A DNA stretch of 64,000 bases from Urechis unicinctus. Lineage: Eukaryota > Annelida > Polychaeta > Xenopneusta > Urechidae. Each line of letters starts with the position of its first letter. Within the stretch, counting starts at the first letter, position 1. The stretch covers positions 5,031,979 to 5,095,978 of the forward strand of contig CM067349.1 of assembly GCA_034190875.2 (NCBI GenBank), read 5' to 3'. The translations under genes were made by a program, and so were the position numbers. The notes beneath the pieces are model-generated. The model did no database searches. It saw only the letters and a list, made by a program, of their open reading frames with translations, and was not told the origin of the DNA. Below are positions 1 through 13,129 of the stretch, in pieces.

Positions 1-2423
1 AATGTGTATTGTAGGCGATTAATGAGGGTAAAATAAGTAATAATAGCAACTAAATATTTTCAGCAAACTGTTCAAATACGATATTTGGTATGTATTTTTG
101 TAACCCTACTAACTTAATCTTTCATCATTTCCTATCAACATAGCAGTACACTCGCGAATCACATCGTATGTTCTTTCAGGTTCTTTTATACGCTAATCCA
201 GTGTTGTTCATTCAATAAATGAGCCAACGTCTCAATGGCATCAAACATCGAGAAGGTGATTAAAGCAGCTTAAATTGTAGCGATGGTCCGGCTGAACGAC
301 AGACGAGAAAACAATTGCAAGGTATTATAATAAGAATGTCACCCGTGTTATCGCCGCCATGAGTACCAAACTCATCTATCATAAGTTCTAATCAGATGAT
401 AAAAATAAAGTGTAGGAATCATGGTCATCAAATGTTATTGGATTTTGCCATGATGAAATAAGCCCGCATTATTGATGTGAAATAATTGCATAAAATTTGC
501 AGCGCACATGAAATATAAATATTAGGCGGGCGTTTGAGTGAACATCGATTGATCCCATCAGTCATTGAGAACGAGTCATAAGAGGGTAAGGGATAAAGAG
601 GGGAGACGGAACCATTAACTAATAAATGACATTAACGTTACAAATATTTTTCATTTGCATCAAGGTTTTTTTTCACCATTTAATGTCATGTTGTTTGTGT
701 GGAAGCATTTGACAATATAATGCTAGGCATTTCTAACTATCTTCCAGCCAACATATTGTATACATTTAATCTCTGACTAATATTAAGCAAATTCAACAGT
801 CATTGATTGTACAACTGTCCGTCATCTTCGAACGTCACGACCTCTTTCTCTTCATCTCGGGAAGGTCGTGAATGAAGTGGCCTGAAAACGTAAGAGGCTG
901 ATGGAACTCAAAGTGAGCCACACATTGAGTTAATCAACCTTTGTTGTATCCAATCAGATTGTGCCACGTTAAACTGCGCACTGAAGAAATCAACCTTGGT
1001 CTTAAACAAACAGAACGTTCGAGCTCTCGGATCACCTTCATTCAACAACCTGACTTACGCTAGGGTAATATAGTGGCTGTACAGATAAACTGATATTCAT
1101 GACTGATGTTAACGTGATTGGTTTGAAATAATACATCTTCCCGAATGGATAAAGCAAACCAATGGTATGGTTTTGAGAAGTGATTCAGCTCGTCTATCTA
1201 ACAGTGTGTTGTCGGAAAGTCGAGACGATGCAATAGCAATAAGTGGAATGCATATCACGATAATACACTAAATCAATTTACAAATAAATAATACATTAGT
1301 TAAGCATATCATAACCAGCGCACCCTAGCCATTAATTATGCTTTGATTATTAATATGTAAAATTGCTAGTGGCTGTGTTCAAACACAACATACCTCTTTG
1401 ACATATTTTAGAGATTCACCAGAAGCTGAGTGAATGCGTCCATCAGATTCACAATAGCATATCGATGTCAATCTACAGCATTGGGCTGCTGGGACGGCAG
1501 AAGTGGTCCCTGGTTTTCCATTGGCAATGCGCCGAAATGCGAATGCAATGGAATGGTTGTTGTAAAGTATTGGGTTAAATTTGCTTTCAGGTTATTATGG
1601 TTGTTCTTCTATTATTTGCAACTCTGTGCGCTCTTTGTAACAGACGATTTATCGAGGCCACCTGAAACCCATCTTGCGGTCGTCTAGTGGACAACATTAA
1701 GCAATGCTCAATTTGGTACAAGAAGAGCAGTGCGAAACAATGTACCACCGGACATATTTTTTACATTCCTTAACTGAAAAACAAAAGCATCTCCCCCCTG
1801 ATCACCTAGTCGTACCGGTAATTAACAGTTCTACGTATTTTCATAAGATTTGTTATGTAGATTCCTGTTTAAAAGTAAAGTATCAAAACGGGCTGATGTT
1901 ACACAACTACCAGGGCCAGAAACAAGACCCAAAGAAGCTGAAAATTCCCGAAGACATTTATATTTATAGATATATACAAATACAAAACTAGCTGTGAAGC
2001 TACATAAGCGAAAGACCCCTCAGTGTCAGAAAAGGAGATTGAATGAATACTTTAAACAAGGTTCATGTTTGAAGAATGATGGAATATATTTTACTGAATT
2101 GCTATATGCTATTAATTAACTACTGCATAGACCTCGCCCAAATAGCAAAATTTGCAGCTACCTAAATTTCGACCCACATGCGATGTAATGAACTAACCAC
2201 TACTACAATAGCCTTTGCAGATTGCTGCCTTTTGTACTCGAAAATAGGCGAAGCCGATATCTGAATACATACATTTTACGAAGGTTTTACAGCTAATGCA
2301 GCACGAATATATTAGACGAAAACAATGTCGTTGGTTGCACCGCGGCTTGAAGAAAAAGGGGTGACTTCTCTCTGGATTAATACGTCGATGCCTGCTATGC
2401 AAAAAGCAAGCGCTGCCCATCTG
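1..2423 (+). repeat. Segmental duplication F8, copy 1
   Basis: This block matches 61,251-64,000 in the same orientation almost from its first base, and the match runs to the window end, so the true repeat probably extends past both edges. Differences are scattered substitutions and small indels plus two larger ones. This copy lacks the roughly 495 bases present at 61,666-62,160. It carries extra sequence at about 760-865 that is reduced to a short stub near 62,530 in the other copy. Short open frames inside (for example 1,430-1,687 and 1,704-1,991) are broken or shifted in the other copy, so I treat the block as non-coding. Confidence 0.9.
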
Positions 2424-2759
2424 AACTTGCGTTAACACTGAACCACAATAGCTTTGACGAGTCATGTACAAGAAAATGTACACATCACTCTCGTTTGCAA
2501 GCATACTCAAGTCATCCTTTGCAAACTTACACAATCCCTAGGTTTACCCCAACATATAATCTGTCGATCGGGCTGATAAGTGGTTGTATATATTGTAGGT
2601 CTTCAGTGAAACGAGTGCGTCCTAGCTTTCTTAAATGCTGTCACCGTAGCTTACGATATTACGGAATATTTTTGGTCGACCTAAACGTCATGAAGTGCAC
2701 CTGCATAGACTAATAAAATAATTAAAAGTGCTTATTACGCTTCAATTAATAGTTATGTC
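2424..2759. other. Spacer with no recognised feature
   Basis: This is AT-rich sequence between the F8 and F1 blocks. A 72-codon open frame at 2,495-2,713 resembles no family I know and has no second copy against which to test it. I see nothing else here. Confidence 0.5.
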
Positions 2760-4560
2760 TAACACGCAAGTATCTGAATCAAAATCATGATGCGGCTTCA
2801 TATCATCGAAAGTGCAACAGCATTGATAGCAACCGAGGAATATCTTAATGTTTATAATGGGTTTAATTTATTTATGTACTAAAATGCTATCGATATATTA
2901 TGCATTCGGGTTCAGTGCACAACCATATTTCAACGGATATCTTATCATGGGCAATTGTAAATAGGTACTATCCGTGATCCAGGATATATGCGGTGTTCAT
3001 ACAATGATGATAATGATAATTACCCTCGTTTCTCTGTGATAGGTTGATATAACTAACCCTGTTGTTGCTCTACAGTTATAACATGTATTTTGTTGTTTCG
3101 AATAGCCATATACCTGGAATGTGTTCACTGGTTCCTTCAACGAAACACTCCATACGTCCATGATGAAATTCCTACACGAGAACAAATTCGTGGGTTGAGA
3201 GCGTATCATGATGAAACACATTGGCAGCGCAAGTTGCAACTTGTATCATTGACAGCTGAAGATATACTATAAAAAAGGGCCGCTGCTTTGAACAAGCATG
3301 AGACACCAATCTCAAGATTCCAAATTGGTAGTACATTCACAGCGAGATAACTGTACTTTTGTTCTATACAAAATTGTAACCCAGTCAATGTTGTAAAAAG
3401 AATCTTACCAGTGGTGGCGATAATCAATAGAGAAGACTTTGATGCTACTCGTTAGTAAAACGGTACAGAATACAATACTCATAACAACTTACCAGTTTGA
3501 TACACAGAGGGAAATGTGGGCCGCAACATGACGAATGTGTGGTCAGGAAATACATCATCATGTATGGTAGGTTACACTGCCGTTCACTGATGACGCCAGC
3601 GCCGACATTGAAAATGGAGCTGAGTTGAGCGAATTAACAACAGGTTCACCAGGCGGCCATGTTGTTACCCACCGTTGGGGGCCGTGTGATCTTTTCTAGC
3701 TCTATTAAGAAGTAAGGACACTGCCTACAACCATTTATGTGTCAGTTGTTATCATTTGCGTAGAAATGTCATTCATAGGTCCCAAAATTGTCCATAGAAT
3801 CGCGGAGGAATATTCCAGTAAAATTGATAATATTACCGCGCCTCCATCCCGAAGCGTAGAACAAGTACAACACAAAAAAGGTATTTAGGATTTATCATGT
3901 ATTCATTAGACAGTAATTCACATTTTATACGTAGCAGTATGCCAGTTATCAGAGAGATCCACTCAATGAGCAACCATCGGTTTAGTAAGCAAGAGCCGAG
4001 GAATCCCGTTTCTTCTTGTTATTGTATTTATATCTTAACCTGTGTGCATTAGGTCAAATTGAGACTACCATAGCAGCTTTTGCAGCTTCAGCGTCTGTCT
4101 TTCGCTCTTTGAACATCTTAATCTAGTTTGAAGCAGGAGCCCATTCAAAAATTGGATGACAATCTCCAGAGAATGATACGTCAGGGTTTAGGCGGACGAC
4201 ATAAACGGGGAAGCAATTCTGAGACAGCATGATTGATTGTCTAGATAAAGTACCGGTGTTATCATCTCCAAGTAAACAAATACCATCCATCATATGATGA
4301 GTATATTTGACTACTCTACCAAGGTAACCAGCGGCTACAGCGCATATGAATAAGCGGTTGAAGTGGTATTAAGTCAGCCGCAGACGTCCTTAGCATAAGG
4401 GCTTGATGAGTATTGACCATGCACGATAACAATGGATTCCCTTAGGGAGGCTATTATTCGAAAAACCGGCCTAGATTCACTCATTGTGATCTCTTTATGG
4501 GAATAAACTAAAAACTTATCTGCTTATCTGCGCTTTGAATGCTCATAAAACAGGTTTTCA
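2760..4560 (+). repeat. Diverged repeat block F1, copy a
   Basis: This block shares ordered patches with 23,860-25,500 and 54,640-56,250, and for its right half with 18,850-20,260 and 47,600-48,470. Landmarks are a patch around 2,787 (atgatgcggcttcatatcat here, atggtgcggtttcacatc in the others), the sentence-like patch at 3,585-3,660 (gatgacgcc...gacattga...ttaacaac) and cgctctttgaacatctta near 4,102. It is the most diverged of the five copies, with many indels. No open frame survives across copies. Confidence 0.75.
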
Positions 4561-4999
4561 CTCATATAACTAATTACATTTGATGTGAACTGAATCCTAG
4601 CTACTGTGCGACGCACCTACAACCAAGGTAGGGGTCAGAGAGGCCCACAAACTCACACAACTCATGTACAAAAGTGAAACACATGCGTATGCGCCAACGC
4701 TCGAACAAACCTTGTATAGAAGTTATTAAACATGCTGCTTGCACTGTTGGAGTCTGTCCATCTCGCTATCATGTTGGCGGATCTGTAATGTGTATTTCCT
4801 CGTGTCGTTTATTGCTGATAGTCACGAATAGCATGTATCATTTGATAGGTGTCTTTGACTCATTATTAATTTATGTGCTTTGTAAGGTGCTTTGATCTGG
4901 CACAGAAGAGTATTAACTAAGTCATTTTCCCAGTATGTGGCATGGCAGATAGTAATTTAAACCTGTTAGTGCGCAGACTCGGTGTTTAGTCTAACGGCG
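4561..4999. other. Spacer with no recognised feature
   Basis: The stretch lies between F1 copy a and the F11 patch. An open frame of 73 codons at 4,674-4,895 begins at a non-ATG codon and matches nothing I recognise. No repeat partner was found. Confidence 0.5.
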
Positions 5000-5115
5000 A
5001 GCATTCACGTGAATGAAAAGCCTTGTGTAGCTACTTAGAGTATCATAATTACCGATCGGATTGTGCAGGCATTCGTACCTGTATGAATCGATCACCTCAT
5101 TCATTATCGTGCTTG
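5000..5115 (+). repeat. Short conserved patch F11, copy 1
   Basis: About 110 bases closely match 25,840-25,960. Both contain cacgtgaatgaaaagccttg followed by attcgtacctgtatgaatcg. Homology stops abruptly at about 5,110. In round two the patch is followed within about 20 bases by block F4, whereas here F4 lies 4.8 kb further on, which marks 5,116-9,910 as extra sequence in this round. Confidence 0.85.
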
Positions 5116-8100
5116 CGTTACACTTTCAGGTCCTGGTAGAGACAGTACACAGGGTTGCGATGCTGTAGATAGTGTTCTTGATGTGTGGTGTGTTCACAAG
5201 TAAGAATGAGTCATTCCATTACAACGAGTGGATGAAAAATACGGACCCCTGTAAAGTACATCCTTGTTAATACACACCAGAACCACATGGGTGGCATTTC
5301 TGAATCGTAGATCATTTAGGTTAGAGGCGTCAGTTGATATCAACTATCTGTAATATTTAGATAATGTTACAGAACAACATTACGTACAACAAGTATCATG
5401 TGATAAATGGCCTAATGGGGAATACGTTAAGGTCCGGACCTTATTGTTCATGACTTATTTCATACCGACCTGATGCTATATTGTGTCTATGTCTCCATAA
5501 ACGAACAGTTGATTCAACTTGCATCGATGATCAGGCTACATTGGCGGTTCAGCATCAAAGCTAACGGTCCTATGTCAGGGTAATAAAGCATGCACCAACT
5601 GCTTTGACTAGGCACAATCGACACAATCATAATACGAATAATGAGTAATGACTGTGTTGTTGTCATCAAATGGACCATTTGGACCAAGTTAATCGCTTCT
5701 AATTTCTGTTGTCTATCAAGAGCGCCTTTGACTTACATTAATGTTTATTAACCATGAAACCGAACTTTGCATGATAACCGGTACGCGTCATATTATCGTA
5801 AACTGTATATTCAGAACAGGCCGAGAGTATCTGTAAGAATATACCTTAATCTAAAAGTATCAATCGGTGGTAACACGCATGCGTCATGTGCAATCAAATA
5901 TATGAACCACAGTATGATGATCAAGACGCATTCGTCTGGTGTAGAGATACACAAAGATAGTTATTGGTCCGTTATTTTATTGAATGATGTGTGTTTGTGG
6001 GTGCGCCTGCAGCCTTATTCCCCCGGACAAGTTCTTCCTCTAATTGGCTCTATTCAGCACACCGTTGACACTAAGCTGTTTCAAAGATGCAATGTCAATT
6101 ACCTGTACATATATGTTCTCTGAACTCATCTGGGCGCGATTTTACGCAAACTTGTGATGGTGGTTGATAAGATAACCTGTGGCGCTTCATAACTTTGTTG
6201 CTACTTGTGCGAAAATCCGAATAAGTCGACAGCTCCAACTGCTTGCCTCTCCCTACGTAAATGTCAGAGTGCATCATTGAATAACGCTACACTTACGTCG
6301 CAGTATACATGTGCCAAAAACGCCACTTTATCAGCAAGCAACGTCGCTGGGATGGATAAGCAAATCCACCCACTCAACACAAGCGTTTCAGCACATTATA
6401 TTTATATCAGCCGCCGGTGAGGGCGTTAATGTGTAAACAAACACTGCATCCAGCACTATACGCAAATGGGCTTTGCAACACGAATTTGATAAGACATGCT
6501 CTTATAAGCTTCAATGTTGTGTGTTTACGCACCCGTTAGTCAGGAAAGCGCTGATCGCATCAAATCTTAAGTAGGGGCTACAGCTACGACGTCTCGTGAA
6601 GGCCGGCTAAATGCCTGACCAAAGCGTACAATACTGCTCCAAGTTTCGTCGATCAAAGTGTCCGTATCATCGATCAGAATCGTCATGGGGTACTCAAGCA
6701 TCATAGAATAATGTACTTAATCTATAGTCACGGTTAGACCCGCTATCGATTAACCATGCTATTACGGGATTGTTATGTGCAGTAATGCGGAAGTGTTAGA
6801 TACATGGCATAACATTGTTAGTGATATTGATGTAATAGCAAAGACATTATTCGTACACGATGGTTGCGATATACCATTGGTTCAATGGCTCACGGTGCAT
6901 GAAGTTCTTCTACCAGCATAATACTAATGCGGCACCAAGGTGATGCAAGACAAAAATGCCTTTTAAGTAAATTCGACGGATATGAAACGCATGTTACGTT
7001 TTAAGGGGCGACAAAAGTATGTTTATCAAAAACTCCGAGGCCATTTGACAAAACGGCCTATACTATTCTGTATAAGTGCACAATTGGTCACCACTTTGCA
7101 CGGCGTTGCATTGTAGTCATTAAAGATTCTTACGAAGATCGATATATTCTCTGCTTAATATATTTAGTTTGCTTATTATCCTAGTTGGTTCTGGTCACAG
7201 GACACTGAACATCACAGTTGTAGTTGCTGATGATGTTGTGTGCCGCGTATTTGAACAGAAGCTGGCGAAATGATTCCGCGTTGTCAAATAGATTTTGTCC
7301 TTTTGAGAATTTGTGTAGAATTATAAGCTCGCCAGCCTAGGTAAAACGCATGTATAATATGTATACAGTATGTTATGATAGAAATCAAACGCAAAAGGTT
7401 GCTAATAACTTTGAGTAGGTATGATACAAAGCATATTGCTCCCTGACTAATCAAATATTGAAGATTATTTATGGCCTGAATGACAGTGTTACTGCACGAG
7501 TCCATATGGGAATCGATTAAGACCTTAACACATTCCTCTTCTCTGCGTTAATAATGTGCCTAATACTTATGCTAATGCAGCTAGCAAATCTAGAAAGGTT
7601 AATGTGACAAAGACTAAGTGATGAGGGTCCAAATGATCTCCTTTGTTTCTAAAGTTTGTCTTAAAAATAGCTTTGAATCGTTTTCCGACGAAACGGGAGA
7701 CGATCTGAATAAATTGCCGGTGAGTCATCGACAATAAACCATTAGCAATTATATTATCAATAAAGCCCATGAGCTGCACATTTTTATTCAGCCGTAATTG
7801 CCTTATATAAGCAAAAGATATAACCTGTTTTGTGACCATGTTTTTGTTATATCTAATAAATAGTCACAATGCACAGACAATTGCACAATTTTAGGAGCTT
7901 TCGAAGTAGATAATAAACAACATTGATGAGTCAGCCTGGGTTATACATTAAATGCACAGCAGATCGCATTCTGTACGTTTGATATTGTCAGAAAACTGTC
8001 GATGTGGAAATTTGTGAGTACGACTATCGATTCTATTACCCTCCGGAGCTTTTGTACCTATAAAAGATACTGACACGTATACTGCATCTTAATATATTAC

Positions 8101-9426
8101 AATAATACCTTACCGTTCAGGTTGCATGCAGAGCGAACGTGAAAGCATATGGTGAATATGCCGCTTGCTCTAGCAGTGAATGCAGCTGAATGCAGTCACG
8201 TTATGTTCCATCAACGTCATTGCTTTCACTTTGGCACTTCGACTCGACGAAACAGCAAAGTATAACTGGTAACTGCATTTGTTAAATAACTTAACGTATT
8301 AGTTATTATGTTAACATTCAATCGACAATACATTTCTTTTATCGCTTCAGCAGTTTCAACACAAAACAGCTTTCAGCATATTGACCAGCCATTTGTTGTA
8401 ATTAGCACTTCGTAATGTTTATCATTGTGTTAGTATTTCATGTGTTACAACGAATTGATCCCTTCTTGTACTCCTAGAGCGAAAACCAGTCGATGATTAG
8501 CAAGAATTCTTGCATAGCTAGATTTACAAGCCACTGGAAAATGCGCATTCACACACGATGGTTCAAACCAAGACAAACAGCCATGCCATCATATTTGTAA
8601 AAACTTATTGTAATGTTGATCGGATAGCCAAGAGCGCTACTAAAGGTCTTGTCTGCATCATTGATGAGTGTCGGAATCCTTTCCCTTAATGTGGTTGGCA
8701 TGTTCATAAACTGATAATGACCAACAGACACATCTTTGTGTGGCCTTCACACCGCTAGTAAACAACGAGTAAACAGATGCAAACCAGATGCTAACAATGC
8801 TTATTATGAAAGCCAGCAAAAAAACGTTCTCGTTATACACCGATAAATATCCGATCAACATAGACTGTAATATAAGATTAATGATGTAACATCAGAGTAG
8901 TGATAGTGTTCATATAATGGGGTCTGCCCTGGTTTGCATTTTATTTGCACAATTTATTAAATGCGCTTATTAGGCCTCTTGATTGAGGTATAGGATATCC
9001 ATTACATATCGTATTTGTAAAAAAATCTATCACAGGAACATGCTGACCGCAGTGCTCATCCTCATAATGATTTATGCAATGTACATGCAAGCAGTCGGAA
9101 TAAATGACTTTGCACTCGTCTTAAACATTGCAGTTGTCTAACCTTCGCGTGGTTGGATATAGCGCTTGCTCTGTAAACCACCTCAGCTTTCTCAAACACA
9201 CAGTAATCTATCCGTCGTTTCGTAATCATATCGGTTTTTCATTTGCCCAAGGTTATGATTGTCGTTGAAATATTGTCTGTCCGCCTTGTATCAATAAGAC
9301 TTACCCTACCAGGCGTTTCCATTGCAGTAACAGCAGACGTATATCATCCAGGGGGCCATCATTTGAATCATCATGCCGACATGGCTCAATCATGATGCAA
9401 CAAGACATCAGATTACTGGCACATAT
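5116..9426. other. Round-one-specific interval, no gene recognised
   Basis: I found no second copy of this 4.3-kb interval in the window, and round two runs straight from F11 to F4 without it. The longest open frame (5,767-6,123, 118 codons) starts from TTG and has no recognisable motif. Others (7,567-7,839 on the minus strand, 8,549-8,861 minus) are shorter and equally anonymous. It is not microsatellite-rich. It could be an insertion in round one or a deletion from round two. Confidence 0.55.
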
Positions 9427-10001
9427 AATTAATTCCGCTGTTAAGTTGCTCAGACTGGTTAACACTTGATGAATATCGCGCACGCTAATCAACCGAGAGG
9501 TTGACTTTGCTAAAGATCATAAATGGGCATACAATGGAGAGTCAGCGTTGCCAGTGTGGAGCGTATATAGAACGCTATGGAAAAGAAGAGTTGTAGTTCT
9601 TGATAAGAAGTGGTACTCAGTAGATTTGCGATATGTTTTTGGGTCATATGAGCGAACCCAACCGTGCTTGGTTATGTTGTGTGAACTATCCGGTACTGAA
9701 ACTCAATTCTTTATCAACATTGAATGAATTTTGCCGGATTCGAGGTTTAACGGTAAAAAGTTACATGATGTGAATAATAGTCGGATAGGAGAAAATAACT
9801 TTTCTCGAGTATAAATGTTTCAATTTGGTAATGTAGATAGAGTAGAGGTTGGTGTCGAAACCATATTGACAAGCAATAGCCCCTCACTTAACTTTTCAAC
9901 TACATCGTATTAAATTTCATATAATACAGATTCCGATAACTGCTGGTTGGTATCAATGTACAGCCGCCAAACATTCAACCGTGATCCACAGGAGTTACGC
10001 A
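9427..10001 (+). repeat. Recent tandem duplication, copy 1 (575 bp)
   Basis: It is repeated at 10,495-11,069, a shift of 1,068 bases, with only three mismatches that I can see (near 9,552, 9,767 and 9,929). Identity this high contrasts with the heavily diverged blocks around it, so the event is young. The duplicated stretch overlaps the start of block F4 at about 9,930. Confidence 0.95.
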
Positions 10002-10500
10002 TATATATCTCCATTTCACTCTTCCATAAACACATCCCAAACATCAATCGACATTTGTTAACCATAACATAGGCTCTAATAGTAGCCGCATGCTCATATT
10101 TTCTTTCTTTAACACCTCCATCTAAAGAAAATACACCCACATTTTCAACATTAGTTGTGGTTTTCTAAATTGAACATACAGCACCGTTGGTTTCATGCCA
10201 TCGGAGAATTTCTACAGACAGCTGCACAGATGACTGAAGATAATCAGCCTGGCACAGATTTTACATTAATCTGATGAGCACATGGGACACGTGGATGTCG
10301 CGAGAATAACAAGCTGCAACTCAGACCAAGTATTGATCAATGTGATATTAAGTCTGACTCCGATGCATCAAACACAGCAGCTTGAGGAATATTACATATA
10401 CAAGGCAGTATTAGAACTGACAAATAAGGCTATTTCCAGACATACGCCAAATTGCTTTCGAGTTGTTGATGATATATCATATGCTTGCAACTACAATTAA
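9930..10500 (+). repeat. Diverged repeat block F4, copy 1
   Basis: This matches 25,975-26,535 in order. Both contain gattccgataactgctggtt, acatcaatcgacattt, ggctctaa and gcagcttgaggaatattaca. Short open frames on each strand (9,910-10,140 minus and 10,282-10,500 plus) are interrupted or altered in the partner copy. Confidence 0.9.
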
Positions 10501-11069
10501 TTCCGCTGTTAAGTTGCTCAGACTGGTTAACACTTGATGAATATCGCGCACGCTAATCAACCGAGAGGTTGACTTTGCTAAAGATCATAAATGGGCATAC
10601 AATGGAGAGTCAGCGTTGCTAGTGTGGAGCGTATATAGAACGCTATGGAAAAGAAGAGTTGTAGTTCTTGATAAGAAGTGGTACTCAGTAGATTTGCGAT
10701 ATGTTTTTGGGTCATATGAGCGAACCCAACCGTGCTTGGTTATGTTGTGTGAACTATCCGGTACTGAAACTCAATTCTTTATCAACATTGAATGAATTTT
10801 GCCGGATTCGAGGTTTAACGGTAAAAAGTTACATGTTGTGAATAATAGTCGGATAGGAGAAAATAACTTTTCTCGAGTATAAATGTTTCAATTTGGTAAT
10901 GTAGATAGAGTAGAGGTTGGTGTCGAAACCATATTGACAAGCAATAGCCCCTCACTTAACTTTTCAACTACATCGTATTAAATTTCATATAATACCGATT
11001 CCGATAACTGCTGGTTGGTATCAATGTACAGCCGCCAAACATTCAACCGTGATCCACAGGAGTTACGCA
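10495..11069 (+). repeat. Recent tandem duplication, copy 2
   Basis: This copy begins at aattaattccgctgttaag directly after F4 sequence and ends just after ggagttacgca. Beyond that the two copies separate. The tandem period is 1,068 bases and the second unit is truncated to 575 bases. In round two the F4 block at 26,520 runs on into unrelated sequence, so the duplication is specific to this round. Confidence 0.95.
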
Positions 11070-11194
11070 CATTTGCAGCCATATGGTGTATTTATCTCCA
11101 TACACGGACAGCTCATACGGCTGATCCACGACACACAATATGCAACGATACATATTTTATCTTAAATTACAGAACATGGCGACGTTTTTGGGTG
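11070..11194. other. Junction segment between duplication and F5
   Basis: This short stretch follows the truncated tandem copy and precedes the start of homology to 27,815. It contains nothing recognisable. Confidence 0.4.
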
Positions 11195-12875
11195 AAATAG
11201 AAAGGTAGCTATTGTTTATCGTTTACGGAACTACCAGCCACAAGCTCTAATTTATTGTCATCATGTTCAAACTTAGTATGGCAATCTTTGTAGACGTGCT
11301 TCTGATGAGGAAGATTGTTTGGGGAATTTCCTGTTTGATGGACGATATACAGCAGTCCTGTTTAGCCCGGTACCTTAATATTGGAGCAGCATCGAATGAG
11401 AGTTAATATGAAGAAAACAAATATTGTTTGTCTTTTTAATATGTTTGGTTTACATATTGAGCACAGATGACAATCAATTATTGGAAATAACCCTTCTACG
11501 GTTTAACAGTATGTGTTTGTTACAGTATCGTTAGTTTGGATTACCACTATAACCCTCGGGATCACGCTACAACTTACTAACCATGACAATACAAGCACGC
11601 AATAATCAAGCGCCACTTCACACCAAAATAATGTAAGAGATAACTTAAGCGCCATATAAAACATTCCAAGAGGAGAGTTTTGTCTGGATTGTTTGGATAT
11701 TGAAGCTGGTTTCATTTCAAAATTGATGGGTTGGGTTTAAACTCGATCAAGATTCATTATTTTATTGTCAAATGGCTTACAGGCTTTTGCAATCAGCATT
11801 GATTGAACCAGATGGCTAAGTCTATGCAACAGGAGAAAACATGTTTTATGGCTTTCTTAGGGAACTAACACATTCTTAGATCCGAATTAGTTCACTAACG
11901 TAGTGTGGGTTGTATTATGCGTTATACATTATGTGTAATTCTTGTGCAGAATGACTTCAATAAAGATAATTTCAGATTTGAGGATAACGAAATATATTTT
12001 GCTGCGTACAAGGAGTACAGGTGTCCTTCATCACACTATATGAGGACCGATTGTGCATATCAGTTCATTGTTGTACGTTATTCATTAGAACATTGCTTTC
12101 ACTATGTTACGGTTGGGTTGATACTTACTGTGGTTTTGACTTATCTAGTTCATAACATGCAGTCGTTTCAACGCTCTACTTATGTCTTTTTATGCCGGCG
12201 CATTCCAAACCTCTAGAGCAATGGCGGGGGAGATGGGAAGGGGGATAGGGGGTAAGCAATGCAATTCATCAAAATGATTGACTCTGTCTAAATAAGACAC
12301 CTTGAACAAATGCAGGAGACCAATCAACCTGGCGCCAGTCTCGTCCAACGAAGACTTGTATCCAGCTGAAGACTTTTTTATAGCCAACAAGACCGATTGC
12401 TCACAATGTTATGCGCTGATACAAACACCTAACGCAAAAGTTGCCAGCGTAATTTTCCTTGTTATATTTTCCGCTGTGAATCGTCATCTCATTCCACCGA
12501 TCAAAAATGACGACATCGAGAACTACATGTGCGCTACATTACGCATCGCACAGAGAAGATACAAAGATTGATGCTATATGCTTCGAAAGCGCTTAGTTGT
12601 AAGCAAGAATAGTTCGTTTTCCTTCTCATCGTTAAATACTTATGTTGACGAACTAGTTTGGAACTTTGAACACATACACAGCATTGAAGTGCTTATATCA
12701 GTTACACAGATATTACACAGCTACGAAACTGATATATGGCAATTGTTGGGCGATTGATGACCAAGTCGTCACTAGATCAGGAGAAATGCACCATGATAAG
12801 CTTGTCATCAAAATATTACCTGAAATTATCCGCCTAATGTTGAGCTTCTTGACGTTGCCATTGCAATAATGTTAA
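11195..12875 (+). repeat. Diverged repeat block F5, copy 1
   Basis: This is homologous in order to 27,815-29,510 and 37,373-39,090. Landmarks are aaaggtagctactgtttatc-like sequence at the left edge, tttggtttacatattgagc, the cgataatcatgcgcc-like patch, aatgattgactctgtctaaa and aacaagaccgattgctcaca. It differs from the other two by many substitutions and indels, while those two are nearly identical to each other, so this copy split off earlier. The open frames at 12,190-12,390 (minus) and 12,302-12,571 (plus) are frameshifted or stopped in the other copies. Confidence 0.9.
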
Positions 12876-13129
12876 AATGTAAGCATTTAAGAATAAATGT
12901 CCACACCAAACGAAGCATTAAAGACAGCACGTTGAAACCGGATGCTTTGATTTTGGTTTATTGGGTCGTGTTTGCCAACATCCATTGCCAGGAAAATACG
13001 CAAGCTGATTCTGCTTTTTTTCTTTCAACTCAGCGGAGACGAGTCTTATTTCTGCTGATTAGCGACGAGTTGTGCATACTGCTGGTAAGAGTCCTGATCT
13101 GCAGATTGGTTCCGTCTCAGATCCGTCAA
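12876..13129. other. Short spacer where rounds differ by 2.4 kb
   Basis: F5 and F6 are only about 250 bases apart here, while the corresponding gap is about 2.6 kb at 29,511-32,139 and about 3.1 kb at 39,091-42,179. The sequence itself shows nothing recognisable. Confidence 0.6.
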
